Shown: piece after piece, positions 28,744 to 34,744 of the stretch | Position numbering within the stretch: the stretch's first letter is position 1 | Layout: every line of letters begins with the position of its first letter | Position numbers and translations under genes: made by a program | NCBI GenBank assembly: GCA_030705955.1 | Contig: JAUZPL010000035.1 | Span: forward strand, 1-43,476 | Reading direction: 5' to 3' | DNA length: 43,476 bases | From: Bacillota bacterium | GTDB lineage: Bacteria > Bacillota > Bacilli > Bacillales > Cytobacillaceae | The notes under the pieces: generated by a model | What the model was told of the DNA's origin: nothing | Seen by the model: only the letters and a program-made list of their open reading frames with translations | Database searches by the model: none

Positions 28744-28778
28744 ACTTTGGAGTCTGTTTCTGTCTGGCTTAGAAGTAT

Positions 28779-28840
28779 AGGTGTATAAGTGCTGACGTCA
28801 CACCCTTAGGACGTCGATGATCCTTTTTTAGAGCACTTAC
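28779..28840 (+). promoter_or_regulatory. Structured 5' leader of yabM
   Basis: TAAGTGCT (28786-28793) pairs with AGCACTTA (28832-28839). Directly stacked inside it, GACGTC (28794-28799) pairs with GACGTC (28810-28815). A competing stem, GGTGT (28780-28784) with ACACC (28800-28804), cannot coexist with these. A T run (28823-28829) lies within. Two exclusive folds suggest a switch, but I recognise no riboswitch class. Confidence 0.45.
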
Positions 28841-28858
28841 GCTTTTCTAAAGGAAGGA

Positions 28859-30511
28859 GTGGGCAATCTGAGGCCCGTAAATCAATCAAAAGATTTATTT
28901 CGTGGGGCTTTTATCCTTACGATTGCAGCACTAATAATAAAAATATTAAGTGCTGTTTACCGGATTCCATTTCAAAATATTGTAGGGGATGTTGGTTTTT
29001 ATATTTATCAGCAGATATATCCTTTTTACGGCTTGGCGGTTGTATTAACAACGACTGGTTTTCCAGTTGTCATTTCTAAGGTTTATGCAGAATTAAAAGA
29101 AAAGGGAAATGGTATAAATGCTGAAAAATTTTTACTAACGTCTTATATCTTTCTGCAACTTTTTGGAATAGTTTGTTTTTTAGTTCTTTATACAGGCTCG
29201 GGACAAATTGCGATTTGGATGAATGACCCTAAGTTAGTTATATTATTAAAAGTTGTCTCATTTGTTTTTTTGTTGTTTCCGTTTGTCTCTGTAATAAGGG
29301 GCTTTTATCAGGGGAAGGGGGACATGGTGCCCACAGCAGTTTCTCAAGTTATCGAACAAATGATGCGTGTGGCTACCATTCTTTTATTATCCTTTTATTT
29401 TACGAAAAAAGGATCTTCCCCTTACTTTGTCGGTGGAGCAGCTATGTTTGGCTCAATAACAGGGAGCCTTGTTTCAGCAATTATTCTGTTTACTTTTTTA
29501 TTTATTCGTAAAGAATGGAAGATGTTTAGTCAAAGCATAAAGAGGATTGGGGAACCTAGTATTGGTTCCAAATGGATTTTGAACGTCCTATTTTCACAAG
29601 GACTTGCTATATGTATATGTGGAATGCTTATGATTTTTATCCAAATGGCAGATTCCCTAAATTTGTATTCATTGCTTGTGTCAGGCGGAGTGAATGCAGA
29701 GGCCGCCAAAGGACTAAAAGGGGTTTTTGACCGTGGACAGCCACTTATTCAGCTTGGAACAGTTGTAGGGACATCCATGTCGTTATCACTTGTCCCATTA
29801 ATAAGTAGTGAGAGGCTTAAGAAAAATTCTGAATTTCTTTTTCATAAAATTAATTTAACCATGAAAATTAGTGTTGTGTTTGGAGTAGGGGCAACAGCTG
29901 GTCTAATGACTATTATTGAGCCAACAAATATTATGTTATTCAAAAATGCTTCAGGTTCCTCCATGCTTGGGGTTCTATGTTTTGTTATTTTGTTAAATAC
30001 GCTTATTTCAACTATTGTTGCCATTATGCAAGGTATGGGGAAGATAGGCTTCCCTGCTGGTGTTACCATCATGGCATTTCCAATAAAGTATGGACTTAAT
30101 TTGATTTTGGTTCCTCATTTTAAAACGATGGGAGCAGCCTTATCAACTGTTATTACATTGACATTCATTTGTTTATTACTAGTTTTTAAATTTAAAAAAA
30201 TGTTTTCTCATCCCATTTTTACTGCAACATTTTTTAAACATGTTTTTATGGCTACCATGGTAATGATTCTACTATTAAAGGGAGTTTTAATTACAACTCA
30301 TTTTTTGAATACAGGCGTTCCTTCGGGACGATTAATTGCGTCATTTGAAGCAATTGGCTCAGTATGTATAGGAGGCATTGCATTTCTTTGGATTGTTTTA
30401 CGAGGAGGGATATTTCCAGAGGAAGACCTTGCTCTTTTTCCTTTTGGAAGTAAGTTAGCCTTATTTTTAAGGCGAGAAGATAGGAGTTCAACATATGTCA
30501 AAAAAAATTGA
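28859..30511 (+). CDS. yabM: MOP-superfamily polysaccharide/lipid exporter YabM
   Basis: A 550-residue multispan membrane protein of the MurJ/SpoVB-like branch of the MOP flippase superfamily, with about 14 hydrophobic segments. Conserved features are KILSAVYRIPFQNIVGDVGFYIYQQIYP near the N terminus and VIRGFYQGKGDMVPTAVSQVIEQMMRV. It resembles B. subtilis YabM by position; the substrate is unknown. The start is unclear: GTG 28859 abuts the ribosome site AAGGAAGGAG, whereas an in-frame CTG at 28868 is spaced ideally. It overlaps yabN by 17 bases. Confidence 0.88.
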   Translation: MGNLRPVNQSKDLFRGAFILTIAALIIKILSAVYRIPFQNIVGDVGFYIYQQIYPFYGLAVVLTTTGFPVVISKVYAELKEKGNGINAEKFLLTSYIFLQLFGIVCFLVLYTGSGQIAIWMNDPKLVILLKVVSFVFLLFPFVSVIRGFYQGKGDMVPTAVSQVIEQMMRVATILLLSFYFTKKGSSPYFVGGAAMFGSITGSLVSAIILFTFLFIRKEWKMFSQSIKRIGEPSIGSKWILNVLFSQGLAICICGMLMIFIQMADSLNLYSLLVSGGVNAEAAKGLKGVFDRGQPLIQLGTVVGTSMSLSLVPLISSERLKKNSEFLFHKINLTMKISVVFGVGATAGLMTIIEPTNIMLFKNASGSSMLGVLCFVILLNTLISTIVAIMQGMGKIGFPAGVTIMAFPIKYGLNLILVPHFKTMGAALSTVITLTFICLLLVFKFKKMFSHPIFTATFFKHVFMATMVMILLLKGVLITTHFLNTGVPSGRLIASFEAIGSVCIGGIAFLWIVLRGGIFPEEDLALFPFGSKLALFLRREDRSSTYVKKN

Positions 30512-31961
30512 AATACTTGGCTTAGGGGCTGGGGATCTTGAACAAATTCCATATGGCGTATATAAGAAGCTTATTCATTCATCCCACGTATATTTGAGAA
30601 CGAAGGAGCATCCTGTGGTTACTGATCTAGAAAAAGAGGGATTGCAATACAAGTCCTTCGATGATATTTACGAAAAACACGATCAATTTGAAGAAGTTTA
30701 TCAGGAAATTTGCAAATTTCTGCTTAAAGAGGCTGAAAATAACGAAATTATTTATGCAGTTCCCGGACACCCACTAGTGGCTGAGCGGACAGTACAACTG
30801 TTATTAGAATTTGGACCTAAAAATGGAATTGAAATCATCATTGGAGGCGGACAAAGTTTTATTGATTCTCTCTTTCAAGTATTAAAAATAGACCCAGTTG
30901 ATGGCTTTCAATTATATGATGGATTGTCTCTGGATGTGAACGCTCTTCAATTAAAGAGCCATATGATCATTTGTCAGGTTTATGATCAATTTGTTGCATC
31001 GGAGGTAAAGTTAACCTTAATGGAAAAATACCCTGATGATTATGAAATATTTATTGTTACGGCAGCTGGAAGCAAGGATGAACATGTTGAAATGGTTCCC
31101 TTATTTGAATTGGACCGGAAAGTGACGTTGAACAATCTAACATCTCTTTATATACCGCCAATTCAGGATGACAAAGTTTTATGGAAGGATTTCTCAAAAT
31201 TCAGAGAAATTATTGCTGAATTAAGAGGACCAGATGGCTGCCCATGGGATAAAGAACAAACACATGAAACCTTAAAAAAGTATTTAATTGAGGAAACATA
31301 TGAGGTGATTGATGCCATTAACAGTGGAGATATTGATCATTTAATAGAGGAGCTTGGAGATGTAATGCTTCAAGTAATGCTTCATGCTCAAATTGGTGAG
31401 GATGAAGGATATTTTACCATTTCCGATGTCATAGAGGGTATTACTGCCAAAATGATTCGTCGACATCCACATGTTTTTGGAGAAGCAAAGGCGGATACTG
31501 CAGAACAGGTTGTACAAAATTGGAATGAAATTAAGAAACTAGAAAGGGAAAATAAATCATCATCCTTACTTGATGATGTTTCAATTTTCATTCCAAATCT
31601 GATAAGAGCCTATGAATTGCAGAAAAAGGCTGCAAAAGTTGGGTTTGATTGGCAGGAAATTGGTCCTGCATTAGCGAAGGTAAAAGAAGAATTAAATGAA
31701 TTTGAAAATGAGATAGGGAATCAAAAAGAGCAGTCTGTCTATGCTAAAAGGGAATTTGGGGATTTATTATTTGCCTTTGTCAATGTGGCAAGATTTTTAA
31801 ACATTCATCCTGAAGAAGCGTTATTTGAAACAAATGAAAAATTTATTCGTCGTTTTCGCTATGTTGAAGAAAAGGTGAAAGAGAGTGGGAGAACTTTTGA
31901 AGAACATTCTCTTCTAGAACTAGATCAATATTGGGATGAAGCGAAATTAGGAGGATTATGA
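30495..31961 (+). CDS. yabN: Fusion of tetrapyrrole-methylase-like domain and MazG NTP pyrophosphohydrolase (YabN)
   Basis: A 488-residue two-domain protein. The N terminus (about 1-220) is a SAM-dependent methylase-like fold (ILGLGAGDLEQIPYGVY, YAVPGHPLVAERT). The C terminus (about 235-485) is a tandem MazG domain (ELRGPDGCPWDKEQTHETL, EETYEVIDAI, ELGDVMLQV, RRHPHVFGE) that hydrolyses non-canonical or excess NTPs. The methylase activity is unproven in this family. AGGAG is 9 bases before the ATG. It is coupled to yabM upstream and rqcP downstream. Confidence 0.95.
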   Translation: MSKKIEILGLGAGDLEQIPYGVYKKLIHSSHVYLRTKEHPVVTDLEKEGLQYKSFDDIYEKHDQFEEVYQEICKFLLKEAENNEIIYAVPGHPLVAERTVQLLLEFGPKNGIEIIIGGGQSFIDSLFQVLKIDPVDGFQLYDGLSLDVNALQLKSHMIICQVYDQFVASEVKLTLMEKYPDDYEIFIVTAAGSKDEHVEMVPLFELDRKVTLNNLTSLYIPPIQDDKVLWKDFSKFREIIAELRGPDGCPWDKEQTHETLKKYLIEETYEVIDAINSGDIDHLIEELGDVMLQVMLHAQIGEDEGYFTISDVIEGITAKMIRRHPHVFGEAKADTAEQVVQNWNEIKKLERENKSSSLLDDVSIFIPNLIRAYELQKKAAKVGFDWQEIGPALAKVKEELNEFENEIGNQKEQSVYAKREFGDLLFAFVNVARFLNIHPEEALFETNEKFIRRFRYVEEKVKESGRTFEEHSLLELDQYWDEAKLGGL

Positions 31962-32233
31962 TGCGTTTAGATAAATTTTTAAAGGTATCTCGGATTATTA
32001 AAAGAAGGACACTTGCAAAAGAAGTATCTGACCAAGGAAGAATTCAAATAAATGGGAAAGAAGCGAAAGCTAGTTCCACTGTGAAAGCAGGGGATGAACT
32101 CACCATTCGTCTTGGGCAAAGAGTCATTACGGCAAGGATTAATCATATACAGGAAACATCAAAAAAAGAGGAAGCAGCCCAAATGTATACAATTCTTAAA
32201 GAAGAAAAATTAGGAAGCTTTACAGAAGAGTAA
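31961..32233 (+). CDS. rqcP: Ribosome quality control factor RqcP (YabO)
   Basis: A 90-residue S4-domain RNA-binding protein, formerly YabO. In B. subtilis it binds 23S rRNA and the P-site tRNA on obstructed 50S subunits and works with RqcH in alanine tailing of stalled peptides. The S4 domain fills about 1-60 (MRLDKFLKVSRIIKRRTLAK, then GRIQINGKEAKASSTVKAGD). ATGATG at 31958 offers two starts; I use 31961, which is 6 bases from AGGAGG. The end of yabN overlaps it. Confidence 0.93.
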   Translation: MRLDKFLKVSRIIKRRTLAKEVSDQGRIQINGKEAKASSTVKAGDELTIRLGQRVITARINHIQETSKKEEAAQMYTILKEEKLGSFTEE

Positions 32234-32257
32234 TAGGATGTTGTCCTAGGCTTGTTC

Positions 32258-32283
32258 TATTTCTTTTATCACTCACATACAAT
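32258..32283 (+). promoter_or_regulatory. Sigma-E promoter of yabPQ
   Basis: CATACAAT (32276-32283) is a perfect sigma-E -10, with a TAT-containing -35 about 15 bases upstream. The transcript would begin near 32290, inside a 7-bp hairpin TGTACAA-AAAGG-TTGTACA (32285-32303). yabP and yabQ are mother-cell genes in B. subtilis. Confidence 0.68.
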
Positions 32284-32325
32284 ATGTACAAAAAGGTTGT
32301 ACAAAGTGACTGTGAGGGATGAAGG

Positions 32326-32628
32326 ATGAGCCAATATTATGAAACAAATCAACCGAAAGGTTCCGTTCCTGAACATGATGTGATCATGAGAGGGAGAAAG
32401 CTGCTTGATATAACTGGAGTTAAGCAGGTTGAAAGTTTTGATAATGAGGAATTTTTACTTGAGACGTCTATGGGCTTTTTGTCTATTAGAGGCCAAAATC
32501 TTCAAATGAAAAACCTTGATGTTGATAAGGGAATTGTCTCCATAAAAGGTAAGATTTTTGACCTCATTTATATAGATGAACAGCATGGGGAGAAAGCTAA
32601 AGGATTCTTTAGTAAGTTATTCCGATGA
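32326..32628 (+). CDS. yabP: Sporulation protein YabP
   Basis: A 100-residue YabP/YqfC-family protein made in the mother cell and required for cortex-related steps in some spore formers. Core motifs are HDVIMRGRKLLDITGVKQVESFDNEEFLLET and MGFLSIRGQNLQMKNLDVDKG. Biochemical activity is unknown. GAGGG lies 8 bases before the ATG. Its stop overlaps the yabQ start (ATGA), so the two are coupled, and a sigma-E-type promoter precedes it. Confidence 0.93.
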   Translation: MSQYYETNQPKGSVPEHDVIMRGRKLLDITGVKQVESFDNEEFLLETSMGFLSIRGQNLQMKNLDVDKGIVSIKGKIFDLIYIDEQHGEKAKGFFSKLFR

Positions 32629-33257
32629 CACTTTCTACACAGTTTTTAACGATGCTATCCATGATTGCGATGGGTGCGCTGTTTGGGGTTATGTTTGATA
32701 CGTATCAACGATTTTTGCATCGCTCTAAAAGAAAACATTGGATTGTTTTCCTAAATGATGTTTTATTCTGGGTAATTCAGGCACTTATTATTTTCTATGT
32801 ATTGTTTCAGGTAAACAAAGGAGAAATAAGATTATATATTTTTATTGCCCTCCTTTGCGGATTTGCTGCCTATCAAAGCCTATTAAAACATTTTTATTTA
32901 AGACTGCTAGGGATATTGATTTCTATTGTCATTTCTGTTTCTACATTTCTAAAAAGAACATTTATCCTAATTATATATAAACCTGTTGTTGGTTTGTTTA
33001 AGTTGTCTATTTTCATTATTTTATTTTTTGGCAGGGGTCTAATTACCCTTGTCAAATTTATTCTTAAGGTTTTACTATTATGTACAAAAGTAATTTTAAA
33101 ATTTATTGGACAAATATTATTGATATTTTGGAAACTTTTGCCGAAGAGGATTAAAAAAAGCGTCGAGAAGTTTTATAATAAAACAGCAGGTAATTTTAAG
33201 AAATTCAAGAATTACATTATAAAATGGATTGAAAAATGGAAAAGGAAAAAAAACTAA
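32625..33257 (+). CDS. yabQ: Spore cortex biosynthesis protein YabQ
   Basis: A 210-residue membrane protein needed for spore cortex formation in B. subtilis, where it localises to the forespore outer membrane. There are several hydrophobic helices (about 5-25, 38-62, 68-84, 92-110 and 120-155). The C-terminal tail is strongly basic (GNFKKFKNYIIKWIEKWKRKK). There is no strong ribosome site; translation probably depends on coupling to yabP through the ATGA overlap. divIC follows after 10 bases. Confidence 0.92.
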   Translation: MTLSTQFLTMLSMIAMGALFGVMFDTYQRFLHRSKRKHWIVFLNDVLFWVIQALIIFYVLFQVNKGEIRLYIFIALLCGFAAYQSLLKHFYLRLLGILISIVISVSTFLKRTFILIIYKPVVGLFKLSIFIILFFGRGLITLVKFILKVLLLCTKVILKFIGQILLIFWKLLPKRIKKSVEKFYNKTAGNFKKFKNYIIKWIEKWKRKKN

Positions 33258-33267
33258 GGAGGTTTAA

Positions 33268-33672
33268 TTGAAAATGAGTGCAGTACGGAAGAGAAATGTG
33301 GCAAAAATTCAGACAACCTATGTACAAGAGCAAGAATTCGCCTCTCTTTCAACAGTAAGAAAGAGAAAGTTGCTCTATCGAAGACTATCCTTATTCATTA
33401 TTTTTGCTATTTTCATTTCGTATTTTATGGTTTCTAGCATTCTTTCGCAAACCTCTGCTTTAGATGCAAAAAAGGATCAAAAGAAACAATTTGAAAAACA
33501 ACTGACGGATTTAAAAAAGCAACAAGATATACTGAAAGAAAATATTGTTAAACTGAATGATGATGACTATATCGCAAAACTTGCAAGGAAAGATTACTTT
33601 TTTTCCGACAAAAATGAAATTATCTTTAATATACCGGATGATAAAGAAAACTTGGCTAACGGCAAGAATTAA
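33268..33672 (+). CDS. divIC: Cell division protein DivIC
   Basis: A 134-residue bitopic division protein (FtsB/DivIC family) that acts with FtsL and DivIB at the septum. It has a basic cytoplasmic start, one membrane helix (about 40-60, SLFIIFAIFISYFMVSSIL), an external coiled coil (about 66-98) and the conserved DDDYIAKLARKDYFFSDKNEIIFNI end. It starts at TTG 33268, 6 bases after AAGGAGG; ATG 33274 is a less well spaced alternative. It sits downstream of the sporulation genes yabPQ, so it should also have its own vegetative promoter, which I could not place. Confidence 0.94.
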   Translation: MKMSAVRKRNVAKIQTTYVQEQEFASLSTVRKRKLLYRRLSLFIIFAIFISYFMVSSILSQTSALDAKKDQKKQFEKQLTDLKKQQDILKENIVKLNDDDYIAKLARKDYFFSDKNEIIFNIPDDKENLANGKN

Positions 33673-33782
33673 CGCAGGTGATGGCCTGGTTGCACTTATG
33701 CATATTAAAACAGAATAGGTTTCTATAAAATTTATTGTGACTTAATAGCTAAAAAAGGAAATTCAGCAAATAACTAGTCTTA

Positions 33783-33812
33783 TTGACACTCATTTTTTAC
33801 ATTCTGTATAAT
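33783..33812 (+). promoter_or_regulatory. Sigma-A promoter of yabR
   Basis: TTGACA (33783-33788), 18-base spacer, TATAAT (33807-33812), both perfect, 48 bases before yabR. Confidence 0.85.
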
Positions 33813-33859
33813 ATATAGTAAGTTGATTTTTTATTTTTTTAAGGAGGAACATTCTTTTT

Positions 33860-34297
33860 ATGTCAATCGAAGTAGGCAGCAAGTTACAGGGAAAGGTAAC
33901 AGGAATTACAAATTTCGGAGCGTTTGTGGAGCTGCCGGAGGGATTAACAGGCCTTGTTCACATTAGTGAGGTTGCTGATAACTATGTGAAGGATATCAAT
34001 GATCATCTAAAGGTAGGCGATCAGGTTGAGGTAAAGGTCATTAATGTAGAGAAAGATGGAAAAATTGGCCTTTCCATTAAAAAGGCTAAAGATCGTCCAG
34101 AGGCACCTAAACCGTCCCATTCACACTCCCATTCACAACGTCCTCGTCAGGGGAGAGCAAACGATCGGAATAATCCTAGACCGGAGAATTTCGAGTCAAA
34201 GATGGCACGCTTTTTAAAAGATAGTGAGGATCGTTTATCTTCCTTAAAACGCCACACAGAGTCTAAGCGTGGAGGAAGAGGAGCTAGACGAGGATAA
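33860..34297 (+). CDS. yabR: S1 RNA-binding domain protein YabR
   Basis: A 145-residue general RNA-binding protein. The S1 domain fills about 1-75: GSKLQGKVTGITNFGAFVEL, GLTGLVHISEVADNYV and KVINVEKDGKIGLSIKKA. The rest is a low-complexity tail with His-Ser repeats (HSHSHSQ) and many Arg and Gly, ending RGGRGARRG, typical of a nonspecific RNA contact. AAGGAGGAAC precedes the ATG. The gene ends at a strong terminator before a convergent tRNA gene. Confidence 0.94.
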   Translation: MSIEVGSKLQGKVTGITNFGAFVELPEGLTGLVHISEVADNYVKDINDHLKVGDQVEVKVINVEKDGKIGLSIKKAKDRPEAPKPSHSHSHSQRPRQGRANDRNNPRPENFESKMARFLKDSEDRLSSLKRHTESKRGGRGARRG

Positions 34298-34353
34298 CTT
34301 GCTGCTTATTTAAAAAAGGAATAGATAGCAGGTTTTACGATAATGGATAATGT

Positions 34354-34385
34354 AAGACAAGTCACCAAGACTTGTCTTTTTGTTT
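34354..34385 (+). terminator. yabR terminator
   Basis: AAGACAAGTC-ACCAA-GACTTGTCTT, a 10-bp perfect stem followed by TTTTTGTTTT. Confidence 0.92.
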
Positions 34386-34411
34386 TCATTCGATCTTTTG
34401 AAACAGAGTTA

Positions 34412-34444
34412 AACAAAAAAACACCGAAATTCGGCGTTTTTTTT
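34412..34444 (-). terminator. tRNA-Met terminator
   Basis: On the reverse strand ACGCCGAA pairs with TTCGGTGT (one G-T pair), followed by a T run. On the forward strand the same position is an A-C mismatch, so the element favours the tRNA direction. Confidence 0.8.
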
Positions 34445-34454
34445 GTTTCTTTTA

Positions 34455-34528
34455 TAGCGGCGAAGGGGATCGAACCCCCGACCTTACGGGTATGAACCGT
34501 ACGCTCTAGCCAGCTGAGCTACACCGCC
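34455..34528 (-). tRNA. tRNA-Met (anticodon CAT)
   Basis: A full cloverleaf on the reverse strand. The acceptor GGCGGTG pairs with CGCCGCT (G-T pairs at 1-72 and 6-67), the D arm starts AGCTCAGCTGGCTAGAGC, the anticodon stem TACGG/CCGTA encloses TTCATAC (anticodon CAT at 34494-34492), and the T arm is GGGGG-TTCGATC-CCCTT. A73 follows and CCA is not encoded. It lacks the C1-A72 mismatch and GGG stem of initiator tRNA, so elongator Met is most likely; a lysidine-modified Ile tRNA cannot be fully excluded. It has its own promoter and terminator and runs against yabR. In B. subtilis a Met tRNA lies at the same place. Confidence 0.95.
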
Positions 34529-34552
34529 AAATATATTTAAGACACAAAGTAT

Positions 34553-34581
34553 ATAATACATAGGTTTAAAAAAGTTGTCAA
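34553..34581 (-). promoter_or_regulatory. Sigma-A promoter of tRNA-Met
   Basis: On the reverse strand: TTGACA (34581-34576), 17-base spacer, TATTAT (34558-34553), about 25 bases before the tRNA. Confidence 0.85.
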
Positions 34582-34639
34582 TAAATATTGGACAGAAAAA
34601 CCTTGTTTTTTGTCAAAGATGAAAAATTTCCATGAAATG

Positions 34640-34705
34640 CGTCGAACAAATTTTATAGGCTTGTCCTTCCGTTTGACAATCTTTTAGCTGGTTCCCTTTT
34701 ATAAT
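34640..34705 (+). promoter_or_regulatory. spoIIE promoter with 21-bp spacer and Spo0A-like box
   Basis: TTGACA (34673-34678) and TATAAT (34700-34705) are separated by 21 bases, the unusual spacing known for Spo0A-activated sigma-A promoters such as spoIIE and spoIIG. CGTCGAA (34640-34646) is one base off the 0A box TGnCGAA. Confidence 0.82.
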
Positions 34706-34744
34706 TGGTAGCAACGATTAAAATGATGGGAGAGTGTCATTTTT

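Noticed and set aside
32340-32366. TGAAAC followed by CCGTT as an ECF promoter inside yabP
   Set aside because: The -10 is not CGTC or CGTA at correct spacing, and the position is within coding sequence.
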